From Trichinella spiralis (taxonomy: Eukaryota > Nematoda > Enoplea > Trichinellida > Trichinellidae): 49,790 nucleotides of DNA. Positions 38,275-49,790 of this stretch are shown here, in pieces. Each line of letters starts with the position of its first letter. Positions within the stretch are counted from its first letter, which is position 1. The notes under the pieces are model-generated. The model was not told where the DNA came from. It was given only the letters and a program-made list of their open reading frames with translations, and made no database searches. The stretch spans positions 8,453,873 through 8,503,662 of the forward strand of contig CM012955.1 of NCBI GenBank assembly GCA_000181795.3. The letters run 5' to 3'. The translations under genes and the position numbers were made by a program.

Positions 38275-40013
38275 TCAGTGGATTTTGGACAAGATAGCAT
38301 AATTTCCATATGAGCAATACTTCTTCTGCAGAATCGGCACATAATAAGACCGCAACCACCTGTTGCAACGATCTAGCAATAAAAACGGCTTACTGTAAAT
38401 TATTTTCCAAGCATTTCTGTCAGCCATATAATCAGGTTCAAGCCTGGTTGAACGATTGGTGCTCAAATCAACCAAAAAATCACATTCATTCAGTTGAACG
38501 TATCGACTCAGCTCTTCTCTATTGTCGTCGTGCATATCTGTCGGTAAGAGGCGTGTGCGAGCTGGCAACGGTTCCAAAACAAATGGTTTTGGCAACTGTC
38601 CGGAAAATTCAGATTTCAAAAAATGCAACTGCACATTGGCAGGCAAATAAAAAGAGCTCGGAAAACGATACCACTCCTTCCCAACACACAGATTTCTTGG
38701 AACAAAATCATCAGGAATACGTTTGTAGACTTCACTGGGACCATCGAAATTGACCGTCAAATTGACAATGCGAGATATCGATAGTAGAAAAAATAATGCT
38801 ATGAAAATAAATTGAAAAAATGAACGAAATTTTCCGCCAAACAGCTGCTTCAATAGACGATGGTACATTTCCATGCCGATTGCTGCTGTCGCACAAAGTA
38901 ACGGATACATTGGAAATAAAAATCGTTCTTCTTTGTGAGGTTGAGTAAAGAATACAAGAATCCAAAGCGTCCATCCCATGTACAGTGGCCAAACTTTTCG
39001 AATATCTACATGATCATTCGGTCGTCTGTATCCGAGAAACAGTAACCCCAGCGTTGAGAATACGGACATCAGAAATACCACATTCCAATTCAGCCATAAA
39101 TTTTTTACATAAAAGCTCAACGGCTCCGTACCATACCGATTAGGTCCGTCTGTGCCAAACACATTGTATAAAATAATGTTCAACGGCGCAATGACTAGTC
39201 GGCCAAAAAAGTAACTGTCTACTGGTATCATAAAAGCACAAATGAAACAACCACTGGCTAGTGTATGGATAAACAGTTTCCTCCACTGGCCACAAGAAAT
39301 CATGTGCAGAGCTATGGGCAGTCCTAAATGAATGAATTGTCAACAGTAGTAATCCTCTTATCTGTGCATGGTTCCATTTTACCCAACAAAGCTGCAAATG
39401 GCCAGCACAACAATGCGCTAGCGGCAATAGACCACACTGCCACTGTATTTCTATCTGAAAGCCAAGCCGCATATGCACAACTGGTGAACGCCATTGCTAG
39501 ACTGCTAGGAAGCAAAGCAGCACCGGACAAGAAAGATCCGCATCCGACTGATTGGAAAATTAAATAATAAAAGCCAACTGCAGACGAGAGCCTTTTGCAA
39601 ATCACCACTGCAAATGAGACATCACAAGCAATGGTGAATGCTGAAATCCATACACGCATCAAGGTGAACAGGAATAATTTTGATGAAAACACACTGCTGA
39701 TCAGTTTTGCTGGAATAGAAAAGAATAATAAAAAAGCGTAGGACCGGATTGCATACTGAGGTGAATATTCCCAAGTTTGCATGCCTGAACCATAGACAAG
39801 CATGTGCACTGGTTCCCAATAGTTGTAAACCTCATCACAGTCCATTATTGGACAAAGTAACGCAGCTGAAATTCGCAAAAATATCAAAGCCTTACAGACT
39901 TCCATTACTTTTATCGGTAACGATGATAATGCTCTTGAGGATAATTTTACATATGATTCACCTTTACATACGCGAGTGATGGATTGAAAATGCGCTAAAT
40001 TCCGACGTCGCAT
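38275..40013 (-). CDS. algn-9: ALG9 alpha-1,2-mannosyltransferase (GT22 family)
   Basis: ALG9 adds alpha-1,2-linked mannoses from dolichol-phosphate-mannose to the lipid-linked oligosaccharide in the ER lumen, for N-glycosylation. The two exons are 39383-40013 and 38275-39323, separated by a 59-base GT-AG intron (G|GTAAAA ... TTTAG|GA). They give 559 residues; human ALG9 has 611. The GT22 loop DCDEVYNYWEP is at residues 58-68 with its acidic pair. TWEYSPQYAIRSYA, LIPA-type hydrophobic segments, VIAPLNIILYNVF, QPHKEERFLFPMYPL, CVGKEWYRFPSSF and LPTDMHDDN all match ALG9 rather than ALG12, PIGB or PIGZ. Many hydrophobic helices are evident. The ATG is 2 bases after a TTTTTTCAG acceptor, and the upstream neighbour mS22 ends 146 bases away, so the pair may be an operon. 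The symbol follows C. elegans naming. Confidence 0.95.
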
Positions 40014-40159
40014 GTCTGAAAAAAGTCAAAATTGATCCCTAAAAACAATAACGTTTTAACTATTTTATGTAGACTGTGAAGAACCAAACAGGCGAGATAA
40101 TTCAGCCATGTTTTACATGAAATACATAAACAAAATTGTAGTCAATTTTAATCTTCTTG
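40014..40159 (-). promoter_or_regulatory. short intercistronic gap with acceptor just before the ALG9 ATG
   Basis: Only 146 bases separate the mS22 stop from the ALG9 start, and a strong acceptor TTTTTTCAG ends 2 bases before the ALG9 ATG. This is the layout of a nematode operon, with a spliced leader received at that acceptor. A poly(A) signal variant (CATAAA on the minus strand) lies in the gap. Trans-splicing is inferred, not shown. Confidence 0.5.
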
Positions 40160-41620
40160 TCAACGAATGATCTGATCACATTTCTCATCATTAGTTACAA
40201 GACGTAATAGATCTTCCAACTTCGTTCTAACAAGAGAATCTTTTTCGGCGTAATTCTGAAATAAGTGTTAAAAATGGTTAACCTGAAATTGAAGTTAAAA
40301 AACTGAAAATTCATTCAGCCAAAACTGTGATTCAGGTAAACATAGCTACTTGTTAACGGAACAAAAATTTACAGCTCATAATTCTTAATAAGTTAAGCTA
40401 TTAAAAAATCATTGTGAAGAACAATTTTCAAATAACGAAAGCATATTTTACCCACAAGAGCTCTTTTCCGATATGTTTTTCTTGCACAGCATCTCTTTCA
40501 TTGGCATGGACCAAATAATACAAACTTACCAAATCGCAAGCAGCTTCAAGTCTACAAAAATTGTTCATAGAAAATTCGACATAATACAAAATATGAAATA
40601 ATTAATCGTCATGTCAGTGCACTCATTAAAAATAACCTTTACCTCTTTTCTCGCAAAAATTTCACAAGTAAAGAATCAATGATTTTATTCAAGCACAAAT
40701 AGAATACCATAGGGCCGTAAAATCTAGTAGATTGCAAATCCCACCACAACTCTCGACTGTTTAAATCATCATATACAACTTTACAAACCTAAAACTGATT
40801 TCATAAATAAAACTGCTACAAAAGTAATTAAATATATTATACTGACGCGAACAAAATTCGGATCATCTGGTTCAAATTGCACACAGGCCCATTCCAATAC
40901 AAACAGATGTTGATTCCTAGATAATGCTTCCTAAAAAATGAAAACAAAAAGCTGATGTTTGTACGATAAACAATGCATGAACCTCTAGATATGGTGTTTG
41001 AAAAACTTTTGGAAGCTTAACAGACCGATATTTTTTAGGGTAATATGCTCGTATGATACGGTCTTTCTCAGATTTACTAGCGGTTCTCAGTTCACCGTTT
41101 GGTTCTCGAACTGCAACTGTACGCTCCTGTAAAAAAACAAACTGCAAAACTTGACTCGGTCTCAAAATTATTCATTTCCCACTCTCTCTTTTAATCCGAA
41201 CTCTATATCAATAAAAACAAATTTAGACGTATCATGGCAGCTTGTGTCTGCATCTTTTGCTAAAACTGCTACTGCTTCTGTAGCTGGTGTCAGCATGGGT
41301 GGCATGGACAATAACTTTCTTGACTTCTCATCAAAAAAACTGTATGCCTGCAAACAATGATATTTAATGAAAACAAATATAATCATTTCTCATTCTTTTA
41401 TTACTCGATTTAATTGGTTTTCAGTCATTAATTTTACAACTGGACGTTTCAGTGCAGAAATCTGTCGTTGTGAAAACAGCTTTTCAGGAACTACATCAGT
41501 CAGCTTTTTTAGAAGTGACTGAACTTCAGGTGCAGTAAACAGCCGTTCAACTTCAATGTTGCCAGCAGCCCAAGATAAGGTACGACGCCATAACTGGCAG
41601 TATTGATGGAGAAAAATCAT
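40160..41620 (-). CDS. mrps-22: mitochondrial ribosomal protein mS22 (MRPS22), 7 exons
   Basis: This is a component of the mitochondrial small ribosomal subunit. Exons in coding order are 41405-41620, 41183-41347, 40983-41126, 40847-40930, 40643-40788, 40452-40551 and 40160-40255, with GT-AG introns and phases joining to 316 residues (human 360). Landmarks matching MRPS22 are PVVKLMTENQL, MPPMLTP, SKFVFIDIEFGL, VAVREPNGELRTASKSEKDR followed by AYYPKKYR, CVQFEPDDPNFV and STRFYGPMVFYL. The N terminus is basic and aromatic (MIFLHQYCQLWRRTL), as expected of a mitochondrial import signal. It is the upstream member of a close same-strand pair with ALG9. The identification rests on several conserved blocks spread over all exons. 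Confidence 0.92.
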
Positions 41621-41951
41621 TTCACAAATTGGATTTTATTACTAAAAACAGAACGTAATTCAGAATTTCATTTACTGTTAAAAACTTAACATAAATTTAC
41701 ATAGTAAAAACAAAAAGTAAAAACGAGAAATTAACGAGCTGAATACTGATACTAAAATTCACAATGAAAATATTCAGTATGTGATTAAAATACTATTTAA
41801 CGCAAAATATTCTTCCATGAGTTCAGTTTAATTTTTATTAAACTTCTTTTCAGGGCAATTTGCAATTCCACAGTAAACTGAAAATAAAGTAATTACAGTT
41901 AATTTTCATGATTAAAGTGAAAACTAAATAATTTTTCTCCATAAATTTACA

Positions 41952-41952
<1 letters not shown>

Positions 41953-42008
<56 letters not shown>
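41953..42008. repeat. (TAA)n microsatellite, about 56 bases
   Basis: About eighteen uninterrupted TAA units, the longest simple repeat in the window. It lies between mS22 and Rab11. Confidence 0.95.
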
Positions 42009-42010
<2 letters not shown>

Positions 42011-42390
42011 GTGAATTTATCAGTTACAGAATTTATACTGCATATCAACTAATAATCATGGTTTTTTTCTGATTTATATGAGGCTCTATTTCTTTGCTAA
42101 TTCTTTTCAATTACTTTGTTATGAGACTCTTTATTCATTTTAAAAATTTTTTGCCTCATAAACTATATTTTAAACGCGCATGTTATAATGTTTGAAAATT
42201 CACACAAGTTTTTAGTATACACATTCCCTCAGGTGTCGAGGCCTTTTTGTTACACAAGAATTTATACAAGGAATATAATTCATCATTTTTTGTATTTTAA
42301 AAATTCATATTATTATTTGCTTCCAGTTTGCTTAAAATTTATATTTGTACTTGATTTTCCTGACCTGTAAGAAGATTCTGGTATTTATGT

Positions 42391-42400
42391 GGGGGGGGGG
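42391..42400 (+). repeat. run of ten G
   Basis: Ten consecutive G in an otherwise AT-rich spacer upstream of Rab11. It is the only such run I noticed. Confidence 0.95.
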
Positions 42401-42866
42401 TTAACTAGGCTGCGGTTGTCCTTTGTCTATCCGTACCAGTCACAACTTGTAATTTATTATTTATGCATATTGGATATCTTTTCCATTCGCTTTTATTTTT
42501 GTTATATTTTGAATTTGCTAGTCATCGTAATTCTACCTTTCTATGAAAACCGTAGCTCGACGATTCAGTTTTACATTACTTTATAATAGCTGCAGTCGGT
42601 ATATTTCTTGTTTTCATTTTGAAGCATTTAATGTTGACTTATGTCAGATAATTTTCCTGTTTATTATTTATTACTAAAAAATATCGCGTTTCAGGTATCA
42701 TTTGCAATTTTTCCCTAAAGGTAATAACGTTAACCCACATTATTAGTTTCGTTGTGTGTAAATTTGATTCTCTGTAGTATTGGTTTTCCTCGAGCGGGCA
42801 AATATTCTGCTTTATAGTTTGTTTGAGTGTTACGTTAATTTTAGCGAATTTACAGCTAACCACATT

Positions 42867-46196
<3,330 letters not shown>

Positions 46197-46646
46197 AAAC
46201 AACGAATTTGTAACGTTGCAAAGAATATAATTTGTAATTTCGAAGCAACTGAACCATAATCATGATTATATTTTTATTTCTTTTTTTATAATAAAATCAC
46301 CCTAACAGTTTTGCAGCATTTCATTTTTCGCTGCAAGTGAAATTTTGTTAGACTTGAAAACATTCTTTATCATTAGAGCCAGTGGAATTACAATTGGTTA
46401 TTTTGCTTTAATGTTGCGCGCTGCAATATGAATATGATACAGTCATAAAATGAAATTTTTATTTAATAAATATAGTATATTATTTCAAAATGTAAAATAT
46501 TAATTTAGAAGAAAAAATGTTATTCCAAATCTGATAAACCAAAAATGTCAATTTCTGAATTTAGAATAATGAATGATACATATTGAATAGTATAATTAAA
46601 CTAAAGAAATGAAATGTTATTGTTTATCAAACGTTTTTTGTTATTT
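46197..46646. other. convergent 3' region between Rab11 and the MSP-domain gene
   Basis: About 450 bases of AT-rich DNA with the Rab11 3' UTR and poly(A) signal, and the end of the MSP-domain gene from the other side. Nothing else seen. Confidence 0.6.
46290..46295 (+). terminator. poly(A) signal of the distal Rab11 isoform
   Basis: Canonical AATAAA about 94 bases after the stop of the distal last exon. Confidence 0.6.
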
Positions 46647-47396
46647 TTATTTTTCACAGCACTGCTCTTCGATTTTTCTTCCACTTTCATTCTGCATCCC
46701 ATTTTTTCCCACGCTTGCCGTATCTTCTTTACTTTCAGAATAGTCTTCGTTTTTAGCTGTATAATAAATACTACTACCACTTTCAAATCCATTCAAAGCC
46801 GAATAGTAAGTTGTGCTGTTTGTCGATGGAAATGTCTCTGATGAGGAACCTGTTTGGTTTTTCACTGCTTTTTCCATGGTTTCGCCACTTTCCAAACGTT
46901 CACTGTTGTCGCTGCCCGACTCTGTATCACTGAGCTTGCCTTCAATCTGCTTGTTGTAACCTACCTCGATTACATAGGTAATCATTGGTTCGGTTAATAT
47001 TGAATCATTTTTCCATAACTCAGTTGGTTTCTTCCACGTTTTTTCTTTCGGCGCAACAATCATATAAACGGAGAGATAATCATTTTTGTAGTCAAAATTC
47101 GAAGTTCTTAGTTTCAAAAACTGAATTTTCAAATAAAATTCACTTTTCGGATTAATTATTCCATATTTCGGCATTGGAATCAGCAAATGTTTGCGAGTGG
47201 AATCCACTTTGAAAGCAATACTGCTTTCCGTTGGATTGTAGATACGGATCTCTTCTTCATTTATTTCATCGTGGGATGGCGTTATCCGTATAAATTTCAT
47301 CGGCTTCTTCATTTCAATCAAACATCCATGCTTACTGGAATTGAACATGCTTGGCGAATAAACTGGCTTGCACCTTGCAAACTTTCGACATAACAT
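46647..47396 (-). CDS. MSP-domain protein with Ser/Thr-rich acidic tail, single exon
   Basis: The major sperm protein (MSP) fold, an immunoglobulin-like beta sandwich, is typical of nematode sperm motility and signalling proteins and of VAP adaptors. The 249-residue frame starts at ATG 47396; an in-frame TTG three codons earlier is not needed. The MSP domain spans about 30-140: FIRITPSHDEINEEEIRIYN, then PTESSIAFKVDSTRK and PKYGIINPKSEF match its N-P-T, A-F-K-V and G-x-I-x-P pattern. The last 90 or so residues are rich in Ser, Thr, Glu and Asn, as in disordered tails. There is no transmembrane segment, so it is not a VAP. It is intronless, as many MSP genes are, and nematode-specific expression in sperm is an inference. 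Confidence 0.8.
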   Translation of the reverse strand: MLCRKFARCKPVYSPSMFNSSKHGCLIEMKKPMKFIRITPSHDEINEEEIRIYNPTESSIAFKVDSTRKHLLIPMPKYGIINPKSEFYLKIQFLKLRTSNFDYKNDYLSVYMIVAPKEKTWKKPTELWKNDSILTEPMITYVIEVGYNKQIEGKLSDTESGSDNSERLESGETMEKAVKNQTGSSSETFPSTNSTTYYSALNGFESGSSIYYTAKNEDYSESKEDTASVGKNGMQNESGRKIEEQCCEK

Positions 47397-49790
47397 TGAT
47401 TTCAAATAATACAGGTAATGAAACTCCGTTGTGAGTTGTTTAAAGTGGTTTAAAACAAGTTTTTAAAATAAAGCTTAAACTAAAAACTTTAAATTTAAAC
47501 TTTTATTTTAGCAGAATTATCAATTGATGAATGAGCATAGGCGCCATACCCTGATTTTCGACATATGATTTTTGAAAATAAAGTGTCTACAGATCAGTTT
47601 TTGAACCTGAACAATAAGGAAGGTTTTTAAGATCAAATATTATTACTAAGGAATATGGAAATGCTATATAGCGTCGACTGGACACTTGTGACATTGAGTA
47701 CAGGCAAACTGATGACATATTTTACTCACAATGGTATAATATATAACATACAACGGTTACTTAACTAAAAAAATTTATTGCTGCTTTGAATGTAGTAGTG
47801 CTATTTTAGTTGGTTTTGTCCTTTGTTTTGTCATTTTAGTTCTGTAAAGACAAGTATCGTGATTCATGACTGTGCTGTGCGAGTTTTCAAAAAGTTGGTC
47901 TCACCAGATGTCTCTGGGAGAGGTTTGTTTTGGTACTTTAAAGGCCAGTTAAAAATTGTCTTATGCAATGCGTATATTAGACCTAACTATCAGCAAAATA
48001 TATTACAGTTACGCTTCATAAGAAAACATAAGTTACAGTTCGCCAATATCAATTTTGCTTGAACTAAACGCTGACAACTGTAGACTGTTTTCGTAGAGAA
48101 TTTTTTAAAAGGATTGAATATTTATTAATTTTAAATAAATTAAAATAATTTACATTCTTTATTTTATGTTATATAAATTTTTTGTGAAAGTAAACTTTAA
48201 TTCTTTCAAATATACTGTATGTACAATTATTTTGCAGTTGATACGTATTATCCTTATTAGTTCACTGAATATTTTATAATTAGTAAGAAATAGTTTCAAG
48301 ATAACGTTTTTCTTGTAGATGAAGGTAGTCTTTCTGTTTATAAGTCCTGTTTATGTCGATGATTTTCCAGAAAAAAGTTGTCTATATGCTAAAACTTCAA
48401 AAAGTTCATTCATCATTATCAGCTGAAAGCTGATGTTGCAGCACTGTGTCCACAGTTCATGTATGTTATAATATAAAACGAACAAGCCGTTAAATTTGCA
48501 TTACTGTCGAGGATATGTGGTCATTATTTTGTTTTCTTATTTTATTAGAAACATATTTTCTTTTAACCTTTTTCTGTTTTTCTGATGATTTCTTAATACA
48601 TAAGGGTGATTCCCATTTCCCCTAATTAATATCTTTAAAACACTGTGCAGTTTCAATGCAGAGAACACTACAGGAAGAATATATCTGAAAAAAGGAATCA
48701 CTGTAACACTTCATTGGAAGCCACACAAACGGAACAGACTTGCAGTATATATGCAGGTTTACTTTACTGAAAGTAAACATTTCATGGAATACAGTCCTTG
48801 TTTCCATCATTCTGATTAATTGAAGTCCTGATTGATACCACATGTGTGGCTACTTGAATTCACTTTCGCTAAGTAACAAAGATACAATGCTGATTTGCAT
48901 AATTAGCATAATTTGTACTAGCCCAGAGATGAAATTCATTACAATTGCTATGAAATTAAACAAATTCACAATTTATATCTAATTATTGGGCTCATGCATG
49001 GTATTTGCTCGATTCTTTTGAGGAATCCAACAGTATGTACAGTGCAAATTATTCCCAGCGCCTCAGAAATTACAAGAATTGTAAAGTAATTTGATGATAA
49101 GTGCAAACAAAACTGTGACAAATAAAGGTATGTAAATTTTGAATAACGCGCAACCCATGATTTTTTGGGAAATTTGATAAAATTGAAGGTTTGAGCATTT
49201 GAAATTTATAGAATGAAAAGAATCGCATCTTGCACGAAAATAGCTTTCTGATGTGATAATGTTGGATAATTCATATCTCTAAAGTGTAATAAGTGAAAAA
49301 AATTCAATGAACAAAATTTTCAATTTTGAAAATGAATGTTATTTAAATGAAAAGCACGAATAATTCCTATTAAATGACTTCCTATTTTTGGAGAAAACAT
49401 TCATAGTTGGGATGTAAAAATTAATGAAACAATTCCATTTGCATATTTATTTCTTTTTTGTTCTCCATTCCTTTGTATTTCGACTCCATTAAAATCTTAT
49501 TTTTGTTACACTTTTTCAATATATCTCAACAAATACCCAATCAGGATCTGTCGGTATAATTTCATAATAATTGGAAAATAATTCTCTACCGACATAAATC
49601 AATTGCCTTAATTTTTTCAGAAAAAAATTTTTCTCGTAAATTGCAAAATTACATGGGCTACAGACTAGGTTGTTTTGGCAAAAAACGGCGAAAAATTTGA
49701 TTTCCAAATTTGGAATATTTTTGATCGTAATAATTTTATACTGCTAAAATAAAGTGTTTTCTAAAATTTCAACACACACTTTTCAGTAGT
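47397..49790. other. intergenic right end of the window, one doubtful exon
   Basis: AT-rich spacer with no open frame over about 80 codons. Apart from the doubtful minus-strand exon at 49516-49743 I see nothing: no repeats of note and no RNA gene. Confidence 0.5.
49516..49743 (-). CDS. doubtful 3'-terminal exon of a gene entering from the right
   Basis: On the minus strand an acceptor ATTTTAG ends at 49744 and is followed by 75 open codons to TGA, in phase 0. The sequence includes CSPCNFAIYEKN and ends PTDPDWVFVEIY. The composition is more protein-like than the surrounding spacer, but I recognise no family and the rest of the gene would be outside the window. Confidence 0.2.
   Translation of the reverse strand, partial: QYKIITIKNIPNLEIKFFAVFCQNNLVCSPCNFAIYEKNFFLKKLRQLIYVGRELFSNYYEIIPTDPDWVFVEIY

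Larger units (their letters stand above)
41621..42866. other. divergent intergenic region between mS22 and Rab11
   Basis: AT-rich spacer that should carry both promoters. It holds a long (TAA)n tract and a run of ten G (listed separately). No gene seen. Confidence 0.6.

Overview
This window reads as nuclear DNA of a nematode. It is strongly AT-rich, its genes are split by mostly short GT-AG introns, and it carries a protein with a major sperm protein (MSP) domain. Acceptors vary (TTTCAG, TTTTAG, TGTAG, even purine-rich AAG) rather than following the tight TTTTCAG of Caenorhabditis. A member of the Enoplea/Dorylaimia (Trichinella/Trichuris side) is a reasonable but unproven guess. There are no bacterial features.

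Layout, left to right. A short partial 3' exon and a solo-LTR-like fossil lie in the first 3.5 kb. Then come enolase (minus, 10 exons, 3584-5611); an intronless Integrator subunit 6 (plus, 6781-9360); a TGFBI/periostin-like protein with an EMI module and four FAS1 domains (minus, 10 exons, 10376-14439) behind a promoter with a TATA box, CCAAT boxes and two TGAGTCA sites; two tandem UMP-synthase-like genes (minus, 11 exons each, 17285-19850 and 20908-23052); acid ceramidase (plus, 4 exons, 24541-26474); an Lbc/GEF-H1-type RhoGEF with C1, DH, PH and coiled coil (plus, 27 exons, 28697-35966); ALG9 (minus, 2 exons, 38275-40013) directly behind mitochondrial ribosomal protein mS22 (minus, 7 exons, 40160-41620); Rab11 (plus, 42867-46196) with two alternative last exons; and a single-exon MSP-domain protein (minus, 46647-47396). 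I joined every multi-exon gene by reading splice sites and checking phase; all the joins stay in frame.

Most genes are ordinary housekeeping or signalling genes and do not form one pathway. The standout is the pair of UMP-synthase paralogs. Their exon maps are almost identical (7 of 11 exons have the same length), both reading frames are open, and they have decayed in opposite domains. The upstream copy (B) keeps a good orotate phosphoribosyltransferase (OPRT) half but has lost key residues and the end of its OMP decarboxylase (OMPDC) half. The downstream copy (A) has lost the OPRT loops and keeps most OMPDC residues, but its catalytic lysine is Asn. This may be a bifunctional enzyme split into complementary or moonlighting paralogs, or a lineage losing de novo pyrimidine synthesis. 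Other points worth a look are the two Rab11 tails, the possible mS22-ALG9 operon, a GC-AG intron in the RhoGEF, and a CxxC-x9-CxxC motif in INTS6.
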